From JAWLCQ01 sp041687095 (lineage in GTDB: Bacteria > Planctomycetota > Phycisphaerae > SM23-33): DNA of 64,000 nucleotides. Position 1 is the first letter of the stretch. Each line of letters begins with the position of its first letter. A program made the translations under genes and the position numbers. Under the pieces are notes generated by a model. The model worked only from the letters and a program-made list of their open reading frames with translations, made no database searches and was not told the origin of the DNA. The stretch spans positions 25,035 to 89,034 of the forward strand of contig JAWLCQ010000003.1 of assembly GCA_041687095.1 (NCBI GenBank). Direction: 5' to 3'. Of this stretch, positions 8,873-17,302 are shown one piece after another.

Positions 8873-9994
8873 TCACACGGAGTCTATCCGCCACCGCGAG
8901 CACAGCAGGGCGCACTTGTCCTCGCGGCGGTGGGGCTTCTGGTAGTACACGGTCAGGATCGACCCGTCGGACAGCTCGACCGACGACGGGTAGCCCAGGT
9001 CCGCGTCGGGCCCGTCGTCGCGGAGCACGAGGTCGTGCTCCCACGTCTCGCCCTCGTCGCGGCTGAGGGCGACGCGCTGCCCGAACGGCGCCAGGCGATA
9101 GCCGTACACCATCACCAGCACCCCCGAGGAGTGCCGCAGCAGGTGCGGGGGCGACCCGTGGAACCCCAACGGACGGGGAACGCTCCAGGTTGCCCCCCCG
9201 TCATCGCTGTGCGTCTGGAGGATGGAGAACGGGATGATTCCCGCGTCGGCCACCTTGGGGGCGTTGGGGCGGTCCTGGACGCGGATCATGCCCAGCAGCC
9301 GCCCGGAGGGAAGCTCGATGGCGTGGGGCTCGTGGTAGTTCCCCACGGCCGTGCCGTTCAGCAGCGGGACCTCCCCGGTGAGCACCCACGTCTGCCCTCC
9401 GTCGGCGCTTCGCAGGGCCTGCACGCGCCCCTCCCCCCGCTGCCGCCAGGGCAGCCGTTCCTTGCCCAGGTACAGCAGCGAACCGTCGCGGAGGACCGTG
9501 GGCCCGTGGGGCGAACTGACGGGCACGCGGATGGTCGGGCCCCACGTCTCGCCCGCGTCGTCACTGATGCGGAGGAAGGAGCCTTCGCAGCGTGCGGCAA
9601 GGGCGTCGTCGGTGGCGTCCAGGCCCTTCCGCCACCGCTGCTGCATGAGCGGAGGCAGGGAGTCGAGGTGGCCCTCCGCGACAAACGAGCGGTTGTAGCT
9701 GACGAACCACGTCAGCAGCACGCTCCGCCCGCCCAGGGCCACCAGCCCCGTGTCGCGGTCGTCCAGGGGCCCGTCATTGATCACGCGTGGAGCGGACCAC
9801 GACGCACCCCCGTCGTCGCTTCGCAGCAGCACCGACCGCCCGAACGGGCACACGTGCTCGTTCCGCAGGCCCGACGCGGCCACCAGAAGGGTCCCGTCGC
9901 TCAGGCGGGCGACGGTGGGCCACCCGAAGTATCCGAAGAAGTCGTTCTCCAGCGAGAAGATCGTTCCGTGTTCGGCGGTGAGGGGGCGAGGCAT
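8873..9994 (-). CDS. Exo-alpha-sialidase-like BNR/Asp-box beta-propeller protein
   Basis: 373 residues with at least five Asp-box repeats, one per propeller blade: SDDGGASW, SDDAGETW, SADGGQTW, SDDGGATW and SRDEGETW. The spacing fits a six-bladed sialidase fold. No signal peptide is evident, so it may act in the cytoplasm or be exported by another route. Similar planctomycete proteins are annotated as sialidases, but many may act on other glycans or be non-catalytic. I did not establish the arginine triad and catalytic Tyr/Glu. The ATG at 9994 follows AAGGAG. Confidence 0.8.
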   Translation of the reverse strand: MPRPLTAEHGTIFSLENDFFGYFGWPTVARLSDGTLLVAASGLRNEHVCPFGRSVLLRSDDGGASWSAPRVINDGPLDDRDTGLVALGGRSVLLTWFVSYNRSFVAEGHLDSLPPLMQQRWRKGLDATDDALAARCEGSFLRISDDAGETWGPTIRVPVSSPHGPTVLRDGSLLYLGKERLPWRQRGEGRVQALRSADGGQTWVLTGEVPLLNGTAVGNYHEPHAIELPSGRLLGMIRVQDRPNAPKVADAGIIPFSILQTHSDDGGATWSVPRPLGFHGSPPHLLRHSSGVLVMVYGYRLAPFGQRVALSRDEGETWEHDLVLRDDGPDADLGYPSSVELSDGSILTVYYQKPHRREDKCALLCSRWRIDSV

Positions 9995-10216
9995 GGCGTC
10001 TCCTTGACCAAGGGTGGCGATAGAATACCGGCGGGCAGGGGCGAGGGGAAGGCCTCAGGTGGAATCACCACCATCGTCGGACGATCCCCTATCACGAAAG
10101 CCGCTTCTGCCCCGATTGAGCCTTTGGCCGGACGAGTCCACAATGGGTGCTGCAACCGCAGTGGGAGCGGACAGGGTTGGTCCGCTCCAAACACCCTGCA
10201 AGGAAGAAGATCCGCC

Positions 10217-10450
10217 GTGAAAAGATGTCCCTACCATACCGACAAGTGCGATGCGTTTCTCGACTACGTCGCGAACGTCTCGGAGAGTTTGGCCACTCGC
10301 GGCCGCGAGCATTACTGCTGTGCCCATCCCGAGCTTTGCGCGCGCTATCGCGTGGCGCACAGTCAGGGCGTGGATGCCGTGCCGGACCGCCTGGGTCCGT
10401 GGAATGGGAGTCGCGCGCCTCAGAACAGCCACTCGATAGGGAGCGTGTAA
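10217..10450 (+). CDS. Small Cys-rich protein of unknown function
   Basis: 77 residues from a GTG at 10217 preceded by AGGAAGAAG. The sequence starts with KRCPYHTDKCDAFLDYVANV and contains REHYCCAHPELCARYRVAH, giving five cysteines in a CPYH...KC...CC...C arrangement that suggests a small metal-binding or disulphide knuckle. Codon use is natural, and the peptide has none of the Arg/Pro bias of the shadow frames around it. I recall similar short proteins in planctomycete genomes but no function for them. It stands alone, divergent from the sialidase and upstream of the TetR operon. Confidence 0.6.
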   Translation: MKRCPYHTDKCDAFLDYVANVSESLATRGREHYCCAHPELCARYRVAHSQGVDAVPDRLGPWNGSRAPQNSHSIGSV

Positions 10451-10777
10451 GTACGCTGCGCCTGCGATCAGACGGCCGGCGACAGGGAGACGAGTTGGAA
10501 GGGCTTCGATGGCGCGCACAGCGCAGGGCCGAGGAGACAGCCCGATACCTCTATGCTCCAGCCTCATGCCTCTCTCTGCGCCCGGGGTGGGCACCGCCCC
10601 CAAGCGCACTGTTTGCCGCTCGGATGTGCCTCGCCCGACAGGTTCGTCCTCCCCAAGAGCGCGGGGAGCATGCGGCTTGAGGGTGGCACCCACACCAAGG
10701 CCCCGTTCCATGAGCGGCTACCTCTTCTACCAGAACAGAAGGTCGCTCACAGAGCGATCGACTTTCGGTTTTTTCCC
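10451..10777. other. Intergenic, about 330 bp, nothing recognised
   Basis: Only shadow frames. No repeat, tRNA or clear hairpin was seen before the TetR-operon control region that begins at 10778. Confidence 0.4.
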
Positions 10778-10805
10778 TTGCTGCTCTCGTAAAGGAGTGT
10801 AGAAT
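10778..10805 (+). promoter_or_regulatory. Promoter of the TetR/efflux operon
   Basis: TTGCTG at 10778-10783 and TAGAAT at 10800-10805 lie 16 bp apart. The expected transcription start falls inside the first palindromic operator, so binding there would block initiation. Confidence 0.55.
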
Positions 10806-10810
10806 ACTAC

Positions 10811-10828
10811 TGACTGACCAGTCAGTCA
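10811..10828. promoter_or_regulatory. TetR-type operator, copy 1
   Basis: TGACTGAC-CA-GTCAGTCA: two perfect 8-bp arms around a 2-bp centre. It begins 5 bp after the -10 box. The same palindrome recurs at 10890. TetR-family regulators bind such sites, and the adjacent gene encodes one. Confidence 0.8.
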
Positions 10829-10843
10829 CAGCCATTCCGGCAC

Positions 10844-10877
10844 AAAGGCGGACGGAACGTGAGTACCGCCTTTTTTT
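10844..10877 (+). terminator. Terminator-like hairpin between the two operators
   Basis: AAAGGCGG at 10844-10851 pairs with CCGCCTTT at 10866-10873, and the T run continues to 10877. It lies downstream of the promoter and upstream of tetR, so it could act as an attenuator. It might also terminate reading from upstream. Confidence 0.55.
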
Positions 10878-10889
10878 CGGGGTCGGCAA

Positions 10890-10907
10890 TGACTGACCGG
10901 TCAGTCG
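10890..10907. promoter_or_regulatory. TetR-type operator, copy 2
   Basis: TGACTGAC-CG-GTCAGTC with one mismatch in the last position of the right arm. Centre-to-centre distance to copy 1 is 79 bp. It lies 100 bp before the tetR start codon. Confidence 0.75.
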
Positions 10908-11008
10908 GACGGCCGCGGACAAAGCCGACATTCGGCGACAAGCCTCGGCGCGGCCGAATGCCGGACGGTTCTGCCTGGCGGCGGGGCTAACGGACGCAGG
11001 AGAACGGA

Positions 11009-11662
11009 ATGACCACCAGCGAAAACCATACAGGCAAGCGGGAGGCGATCCTCGCGGCGGCCGAACGGGTCTTCGGGCAAAGCGGCTATGCCGCCGCCAC
11101 CGTCGACGCCGTCGCCGCCGAGGCGGGGGTCGCCAAGGGCAGCGTCTACAACTACTTCAAGAGCAAGGAGGCCCTCTTCCACGAGGTCTTCCTCGCCACC
11201 GTCGAGGTCGCCGAGGCCGAACTCGCCCGCATCACCGACGCGCCCGGGACCGCTGCCGAGAAAATCGGCCGGGGACTGGAGTTCTGGCACGAACGGCTGG
11301 AGCGGTTCCTGGGCATCGGGCGGATGGTAATCGAGGCCTGGTCCGTCGCCGCCGGCGAGAACAGCCAGGGCCAGCTCACCAGTGCTCTTCGCCGCGGGTA
11401 CGACGGGCCCACGCGGTTCCTCGAGGAGATCATCCGCCAGGGCGTGGCGAGCGGGGAGTTCCGCTCGGACATCGAACCGCCCGTCGCCGCCAACCTCATA
11501 GACGCACTGCTCGATGGGGTCATGCTCCAGGTCATCCTGGGCGTCCGCCCGCGCGTGGACGCCGTCGCCCTGGGCCAGATGCGTAATGCCATTCTCGCGG
11601 CACTTCGCGGCCCCGCGCCCCAGTCCATCCGTGAGACCGTTCGCTCGGAAGAGGGAGTCTGA
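11009..11662 (+). CDS. TetR/AcrR family transcriptional repressor
   Basis: 217 residues. The N-terminal helix-turn-helix is plain: REAILAAAERVFGQSGYAAA, then VAAEAGVAKGSVYNYFKSKE, the AcrR/TetR signature. The C-terminal two thirds form the usual all-helical ligand-binding and dimer domain. It is the first gene of an operon with a membrane-fusion protein and an RND pump. With the two identical palindromes upstream, it is almost certainly an autorepressor of this efflux operon, released by a pump substrate. The next gene begins one base after its stop codon, so the three genes are translationally close. The ligand cannot be told from sequence. Confidence 0.95.
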   Translation: MTTSENHTGKREAILAAAERVFGQSGYAAATVDAVAAEAGVAKGSVYNYFKSKEALFHEVFLATVEVAEAELARITDAPGTAAEKIGRGLEFWHERLERFLGIGRMVIEAWSVAAGENSQGQLTSALRRGYDGPTRFLEEIIRQGVASGEFRSDIEPPVAANLIDALLDGVMLQVILGVRPRVDAVALGQMRNAILAALRGPAPQSIRETVRSEEGV

Positions 11663-11663
11663 C

Positions 11664-12995
11664 ATGAGCCGTAAGACACAGCATTCCAAGGGGTTCCTGT
11701 TCCGCCTCGTGCCGCTGGCGATCGTGGTGTCGTTCCTCGGCGGGGTGGTGGCCGTCGGGACCCTCCTGCCCAAGCGCGACACCGACGCCGCCCCGCAGGA
11801 GCGCCCGCCCGTGAACGTCCAGATCCAGGTCGTCGAGCCCCTCCCGACGCTGGCCGATGAGTTCACCCTCAACGCCGGCGTCGAGCCCCTTGCCGTCGTC
11901 ACCCTCGCCGCCGAAGTCGCCGGCCGCGTCGAGGCCTACGCCGGCAAACACGATCCCCCCACCCCCAACGGGATCCCCGCGTGGAACGGCTCGGGCATCG
12001 CCGACCGCGGAGCGCCCATCGACGAGGGCGATCGCGTCACCGCCGGACAGCCCCTGGTGTACCTCAACACCGAACTCCTCCGCGCCGACCGCGACCAGGC
12101 GGCCGCCCAACTCGAGTACGACCTCCGCGACCTCGAGACCACTGAGAAGCTCCTGGAACGCAACGTCGCCACGCCCCTGGAGGTCGAGCAGAAGCGCACC
12201 GCCGTCAACCGCTCCCGCGCCACCCTCGCCTCCGCCGACGCCCGCCTCCGCCGCACCGCCATCCACGCCCCCGTCCCCGGGCGGCTGAACCGGCTGCTCG
12301 TGGAGGAGGGCGAGTACGTCTCCCCCGGCACGCCCGTCGCCGAGATCGTCGATACCGATACCGTCAAGGTCGTCGTGGACGTGCCCGAGCGGGACATCCC
12401 CTTCCTGCGCACGGGCGACCGCGGGCGGATCCTCGACCTCCTCGGGGACAACCGCGACCGCGTGGGCGAGATCACCTACATCAGCGAAACCGCCGATCCC
12501 GGCACGCGGACGACGCGGATCGAGATGAGCGTCGACAACCGCGACGCCAAGCTCCGCGCCGGACAGATCGTCCGCGTCCGCCTCAAGCGCCGTGACCTGC
12601 AGGACGTCGTCATGATCCCCCTCAAGGCCGTCATCCCCTGGGAGCAGGACCTGGCGGGGACGCTGGGCGGCACGACGCCGGCGTACACCGTCTACATCGA
12701 GCGCAACGGCCAGGCCGAGCGGAGGGACATCGAGATCGACATCCGCTTTGTTCGCGGCGATCAGGTGCGGGTGCTGAAGGGCCTGGAGGCGGGCGATCGC
12801 CTCATCGTTTCGGGCCACCGCCTCGTCGGGCCCGGGCAGGTCGTGAAGGTGCAAGCCCTCGACGCACCGCCCGCGCCGGACGCCCTCGCCGCACCGCAGG
12901 CCCTGCCCGCGACCGCACCGGGGACGGACGCCCACACCCCCCCGGTCCTCGGCGTGGGACAGGCCGCCCCCCCAGCGCCGGAGGCAACGAGGTAG
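11664..12995 (+). CDS. RND efflux periplasmic adaptor (membrane fusion protein)
   Basis: 443 residues from the ATG at 11664, one base after the tetR stop. A single N-terminal hydrophobic helix lies at residues 12-33 (LVPLAIVVSFLGGVVAVGTL). Then come the lipoyl half-domain, a helical hairpin around residues 130-190, the second lipoyl half (APVPGRLNRLLVEEGEYV), and the beta-barrel and membrane-proximal domains. A Pro/Ala-rich tail ends the protein. Unlike many homologues it has no lipobox, so the anchor is probably the transmembrane helix. It links the inner-membrane pump encoded next to an outer-membrane channel; no channel gene is present in the window. Confidence 0.92.
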   Translation: MSRKTQHSKGFLFRLVPLAIVVSFLGGVVAVGTLLPKRDTDAAPQERPPVNVQIQVVEPLPTLADEFTLNAGVEPLAVVTLAAEVAGRVEAYAGKHDPPTPNGIPAWNGSGIADRGAPIDEGDRVTAGQPLVYLNTELLRADRDQAAAQLEYDLRDLETTEKLLERNVATPLEVEQKRTAVNRSRATLASADARLRRTAIHAPVPGRLNRLLVEEGEYVSPGTPVAEIVDTDTVKVVVDVPERDIPFLRTGDRGRILDLLGDNRDRVGEITYISETADPGTRTTRIEMSVDNRDAKLRAGQIVRVRLKRRDLQDVVMIPLKAVIPWEQDLAGTLGGTTPAYTVYIERNGQAERRDIEIDIRFVRGDQVRVLKGLEAGDRLIVSGHRLVGPGQVVKVQALDAPPAPDALAAPQALPATAPGTDAHTPPVLGVGQAAPPAPEATR

Positions 12996-12999
12996 CCCC

Positions 13000-15900
13000 A
13001 TGATCCTCTCCAATGCCGCCCTCAAGAACCGCACCACCGTCGCGGTGCTGATCCTCATCATCGCCGTCGCCGGCATCTCGAGCTACGCCACGCTCCCGCG
13101 CGAGAGCGCCCCCGACGTCAAGATCCCCTACATCCTCATCAGCACGACCCACCAGGGCGTCGCCCCCGAGGACATCGAGAACACCATCACCAAGGAGATC
13201 GAGAAGGAACTCTCCGGCCTCAAGGGCCTCAAGGAGTTCACCTCCTCCTCCTCCGAGGGCATGTCGTTCATCAAGGTCGAGTTCGACCCCGACATCGACA
13301 TCGACGACGCCCTGCAGCGCGTGAAGGACAAGGTGGACCTGGCGAAGGTCAACCTCCCCCTCGACGCCGACGAGCCCGTCGTCAGCGAGCTGAACATCTC
13401 CGAGATGCCCATCATGATGATCAGCATCTCCGGGCCGATCTCCCCCGTCCGCCTCAAGGGCATCGCGGAACTGCTCGAAGACTACATCGAGAGCATCCCC
13501 GGGGTGCTGGGCGTGGACATCCACGGCGCGCTGGAGCGCGAGATCCGCATCGAGATGGACCCCGACCGCGTGGCCGCCTACGGACTGACCCTGCCGGAAC
13601 TGCTCAAGCTCATCCCGTCGGAGAACGTGAACGTCTCGGCGGGCGGGCTGGAGACGGAGGGCATGAAGTTCAACGTCCGCGTCCCGGCGGAGTTCACCAA
13701 CCCCGAGGAGGTGGACCGCCTGCTGCTGACGGTGCGGGACGGCAAGCCCATCTACCTCTCCGACGTCGCCCGCGTGCGGGACACGTTCGAGGACCGCGGC
13801 AGCTACTCCCGCCTGAACGGGCAGCCCTCCCTCACCGTCGCCGTCCGCAAGCGCACCGGGGCGAACATCGTCGACATCGCCACGCAAGTGAAGGCCGTGC
13901 TCGCCGAGTTCCGCACGCAGGCCCCCCAGGGCGTGCAGCTCGAAACCGTCATGGACCGCTCCGACGACATCAACATGATGGTCCGCGACCTCGAGAACAA
14001 CATCGCCTCCGCCCTCATCCTCGTGGTCCTGGTGCTGGTGCTGTTCATGGGCCTGCGGACCAGCATGATCGTGGCGGCCGCCATCCCCCTGAGCATGCTC
14101 ATGAGCTTCGCGGTCCTGCAGGCGATGGGCGTGACGCTGAACATGGTCGTGCTGTTCTCCCTCATCCTCGCCCTGGGCATGCTGGTGGACAACGCCATCG
14201 TCATCGTCGAGAACATCTACCGTTACCGCGAGATGGGACACGGGCGGATCGAAGCGGCGATGAAGGGCACGGGCGAGGTCGCCTGGCCGGTCATCACGTC
14301 CACGGCGACGACGGTGGCGGCCTTCGCGCCGCTGCTGTTCTGGCCCGGGATCATGGGCGAGTTCATGAGCTACCTGCCCCTGACCGTCATCGTCGTGCTC
14401 ACCTGTTCACTGTTCGTGGCCCTGATCATCACCCCGGTGATGTCCTCGATCTTCCTGGGCGGGGTGCGGCCGCGACCCGTCGAGGCGCGGGAGTCCCGCT
14501 TCACCGGCGCCTACCGCCGCCTGCTCACCGTGGCCATGCACCACCGCGCCACGACGCTGATCCTCTCGTTCCTCCTGCTCGCCGGAGTGTTCATTGCGTA
14601 CGGCAAGCGGTCGCGGGGCATCGAGCTGTTCCCCGACCCCGACCCCGCCGAGGCCGTCGTCAACCTCCGCGCCCCGCAGGGCACGAACATCCGCGAGAGC
14701 GACCGCCTCACCCGCGCAGTCGAGCAGGCCGTCGAGCGCTTCCGCCGCAACCCCGACGGGACGACCGCCATCGACCACATCGTCGCCAACGTCGGGTCCG
14801 GCAGCGGCGATGCGCTGTTCGGGGGCGAGAGCGGCCCCCACGTGGGCAACCTCACCCTCGTCTTCCCCGACTACGAGGACCGCGCCCGCCCCTCCGCCGA
14901 ACTCATCCAGGAGATCCGCGCCGCCCTCACCGACATCACCGGGGCGGAGGTCAAGGTCGAGAGGCAGGAGCACGGCCCGCCCACGGGGTCGGCCGTCACC
15001 GTCCGCATCATCGGGGACGACCTGCGGAGGCTCGAGGCGGTCAGCGAGCAGGCACGGCAACTGCTGGCCGACGTGCCCAACCTGGTGAACCTGCGAAGCG
15101 ACCTGGAGGCCGCCCGCCCCGAGCTGTCCTTCCGCATCGACCGCGAGCGGGCCATGCTGCTGGGCGTGAACACCCAGGTGGTGGGCCAGTTCCTCAAGAC
15201 GGCCGTCCTGGGCATGAAGGTCGGGGACTTCCGCGAGTTCAACGACGAGTACGACATCGTCCTGCGGCTCCCGGAGTCGCAGCGGGTGAACATCGAGGAT
15301 CTGCTCCGCCTCCGCGTGCCCAACGCATCGGGCCAATCCGTCCCGCTGAGTTCGCTGGGCAACTTCGAGTACCGCCCCGGGCTGGGGACCATCCACCGCC
15401 TGGACCAGAAGCGCATCGTGACGCTCACGGGCGACGCGGAGGGGCGGCTGGGCCCGGAGGTCCTCAAGGACGCCCGCGCCCGCCTGGACACGGGGCTCAA
15501 GGTCCCTGCGGGCGTCGAGGTCCGCTACGCGGGCGAGAAGGAGGAGCAGGACAAGGCCGGCAGCTTCCTGATGAAGGCGGGCATCCTGGCGATCCTGCTC
15601 ATCCTCGCCATCCTCGTCACGCAGTTCAACGCGATGTCGGTCCCGCTGATCATCATGACCACGGTCATCCTCTCGACCGTCGGGGTCTTCGTCGGTCTGA
15701 TGGTGCTGGATCTGCCGTTCGGGATCGTCATGACGGGCGTGGGCGTGATCTCGCTGGCGGGCGTGGTGGTCAATAACGCCATCGTGCTCCTGGACTACAC
15801 GCGGCAGTTGCAGCGCGACGGGATGGAACTGGTCGAGGCGGCCATCCAGGCGGGCGTGACCCGCCTCCGCCCCGTGCTCCTGACGGCCGGGACGACCATC

Positions 15901-16179
15901 CTGGGCCTGCTGCCGATGGTGACGGGCGTGAGCGTGGACTTCCACACGTTCACCCTCGCCACGCGGAGCGAGTCCACGGAGTGGTGGAAATCGATGGCCG
16001 CCGCCGTGATCTTCGGTCTGGCGTTCGCGACGCTGCTGACGCTCGTGGTCGTCCCGTCGTTCTACGTCATGCTCCAGCGGGCGGCGATGAAGCTGGGGCT
16101 GGGCAAGGTGCGGAAGGCGGACGAGATGGAGGCACAGCGGCCCCCCGAACCCGTAGCGGTCCCCACCGGAGTGGAGTGA
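13000..16179 (+). CDS. RND multidrug efflux transporter permease
   Basis: 1059 residues, the standard size for the AcrB/MexF-like superfamily. TM1 is at residues 11-30, and the large periplasmic loop begins PRESAPDVKIPYI, the family's conserved PxxxxP region. The TM4 helix carries LGMLVDNAIVIVENIYR, with the Asp used in proton relay, and the pattern repeats in the second half (VGVISLAGVVVNNAIVLLDY). It exports hydrophobic compounds using the proton gradient together with the adaptor encoded 4 bp upstream. It is the last gene of the TetR-controlled operon, and the following gene is convergent. Confidence 0.96.
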   Translation: MILSNAALKNRTTVAVLILIIAVAGISSYATLPRESAPDVKIPYILISTTHQGVAPEDIENTITKEIEKELSGLKGLKEFTSSSSEGMSFIKVEFDPDIDIDDALQRVKDKVDLAKVNLPLDADEPVVSELNISEMPIMMISISGPISPVRLKGIAELLEDYIESIPGVLGVDIHGALEREIRIEMDPDRVAAYGLTLPELLKLIPSENVNVSAGGLETEGMKFNVRVPAEFTNPEEVDRLLLTVRDGKPIYLSDVARVRDTFEDRGSYSRLNGQPSLTVAVRKRTGANIVDIATQVKAVLAEFRTQAPQGVQLETVMDRSDDINMMVRDLENNIASALILVVLVLVLFMGLRTSMIVAAAIPLSMLMSFAVLQAMGVTLNMVVLFSLILALGMLVDNAIVIVENIYRYREMGHGRIEAAMKGTGEVAWPVITSTATTVAAFAPLLFWPGIMGEFMSYLPLTVIVVLTCSLFVALIITPVMSSIFLGGVRPRPVEARESRFTGAYRRLLTVAMHHRATTLILSFLLLAGVFIAYGKRSRGIELFPDPDPAEAVVNLRAPQGTNIRESDRLTRAVEQAVERFRRNPDGTTAIDHIVANVGSGSGDALFGGESGPHVGNLTLVFPDYEDRARPSAELIQEIRAALTDITGAEVKVERQEHGPPTGSAVTVRIIGDDLRRLEAVSEQARQLLADVPNLVNLRSDLEAARPELSFRIDRERAMLLGVNTQVVGQFLKTAVLGMKVGDFREFNDEYDIVLRLPESQRVNIEDLLRLRVPNASGQSVPLSSLGNFEYRPGLGTIHRLDQKRIVTLTGDAEGRLGPEVLKDARARLDTGLKVPAGVEVRYAGEKEEQDKAGSFLMKAGILAILLILAILVTQFNAMSVPLIIMTTVILSTVGVFVGLMVLDLPFGIVMTGVGVISLAGVVVNNAIVLLDYTRQLQRDGMELVEAAIQAGVTRLRPVLLTAGTTILGLLPMVTGVSVDFHTFTLATRSESTEWWKSMAAAVIFGLAFATLLTLVVVPSFYVMLQRAAMKLGLGKVRKADEMEAQRPPEPVAVPTGVE

Positions 16180-16187
16180 CCGTCCGC

Positions 16188-17018
16188 CTACTGCCCCAGC
16201 AGGTTGTTCAGCGCGTCCTGGGCGGTCTTGCGGGCATCCTTGGCGAGGTTGGGGTCGATGGACCGTTCGGCCTGGTCGAGCAGCTTCTGGGCCTCGGGGC
16301 CGGCGGCGGCGTGGACCTGGGACTCCAGGTTCGCCAACAGGTTCGCCGGCAGGCGGCCCTCGCCCTTCTCCAGCAGCGCCTCCATGACGGCCGGGACGAT
16401 CCGCGACAGCAGTTCGCCCATCGCCACGCCCGATCCATCCGACGACACGCCGCTCAGGACGACCTCGGGCACGCGGACGGTGATCTTCTGGCCCGCCCCG
16501 GTCTCCGGCAGCAGGTGGAACGTGCCCGTGACGTTGCGGATGACGATGCGGTCCACCTTCACCCGCTTGCCGGGCTGGTCCTCTTCGGGCACGGGGGCCT
16601 CCTCGCGCCCGCCCTGCCCGCCGAACCGCTGGAGGCTCTCCAGGATCTTCCCTACGTTCGTCCCGTCCAGCCGCTGCACGATCTGCACGTCCAGCCCGTC
16701 GAGTTCGAATTTCGAGACCTCTACCGTGTCCCCGAAGAGGCTCGCGGGGCGAAGGGCGAGGTCGAAGCGGCCGGTCTGGAGGGCGTGCTCGCCCTCGAAC
16801 CCCGCGGGGTTGGCCACGCGGAGGCCGTCCATCGTCAGCGTGCCCTGCAGCAGCGAGAGCGTGAGTTCCTTGACGGTCGTGGGCACGCCCATCGCGTACG
16901 AGCCCCCCTGCTCCACGCCGGTCTTGGCGAGGGAATCGGCGAAGTACCACGCGGCCGCGACGGCGAGGACGACAAGAACCACCAGCGTGACGATCAGACG
17001 AGCGATGAATTTGATCAT
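16188..17018 (-). CDS. AsmA-like membrane-anchored protein
   Basis: 276 residues from the ATG at 17018, preceded by AGGAG. The frame stays open far upstream, but those residues are shadow of the next gene. One N-terminal transmembrane helix lies at about residues 5-28. The following region (VKELTLSLLQGTLTMDGLRV and VSKFELDGLDVQIVQRLDGT) has the repeated beta-strand pattern of AsmA/DUF748 proteins, which act in outer-membrane lipid transport or biogenesis. It is convergent with the RND pump, with 8 bp between the stops. The family call rests on pattern only. Confidence 0.7.
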   Translation of the reverse strand: MIKFIARLIVTLVVLVVLAVAAAWYFADSLAKTGVEQGGSYAMGVPTTVKELTLSLLQGTLTMDGLRVANPAGFEGEHALQTGRFDLALRPASLFGDTVEVSKFELDGLDVQIVQRLDGTNVGKILESLQRFGGQGGREEAPVPEEDQPGKRVKVDRIVIRNVTGTFHLLPETGAGQKITVRVPEVVLSGVSSDGSGVAMGELLSRIVPAVMEALLEKGEGRLPANLLANLESQVHAAAGPEAQKLLDQAERSIDPNLAKDARKTAQDALNNLLGQ

Positions 17019-17160
17019 GAGCGGGCTCCTTGGCTGCGTTCGAAACCAACGTGCCACAGTATACGCCCCTGACCTGTTCCCGGGGCGCCCAAACGCCGCG
17101 GCTCGTAGTGGACCGTCTACCCCGAAGCACAGCGCTGGGTGCCGCAAAGTACAGCGCTGG

Positions 17161-17195
17161 GTGCCGTGGTTTGCGGAGCGCAGCGGAGCAACCAC
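17161..17195 (+). repeat. REP-like palindromic repeat, copy 1
   Basis: A 35-bp unit beginning GTGCCGTGGTTTGCGGAGCG and ending GAGCAACCAC, an imperfect hairpin (GTGGTTTGC facing GAGCAACCAC). Related copies lie at 36729-36763, 46481-46515 and 50254-50319 (with an insertion) and, inverted, at 25530-25564. Just upstream, a short direct repeat (ACAGCGCTGGGTGCCG) occurs twice. Confidence 0.7.
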
Positions 17196-17302
17196 GCCAA
17201 GCCAACGCGGCTTTTGAGCATAGGCGGTGTACCAGGGCGCGCACGCGGCTGCGCTTCGCTCCGTGCGTGCCCTACCCTTGTCCCGTGCGTGCCCACCCGC
17301 CG

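Noticed and set aside
14407..17244. 945-codon open frame on the minus strand opposite the RND pump
   Set aside because: It lies antisense to a clear RND transporter and has Arg/His/Asp-rich composition typical of the shadow frame in GC-rich genes.
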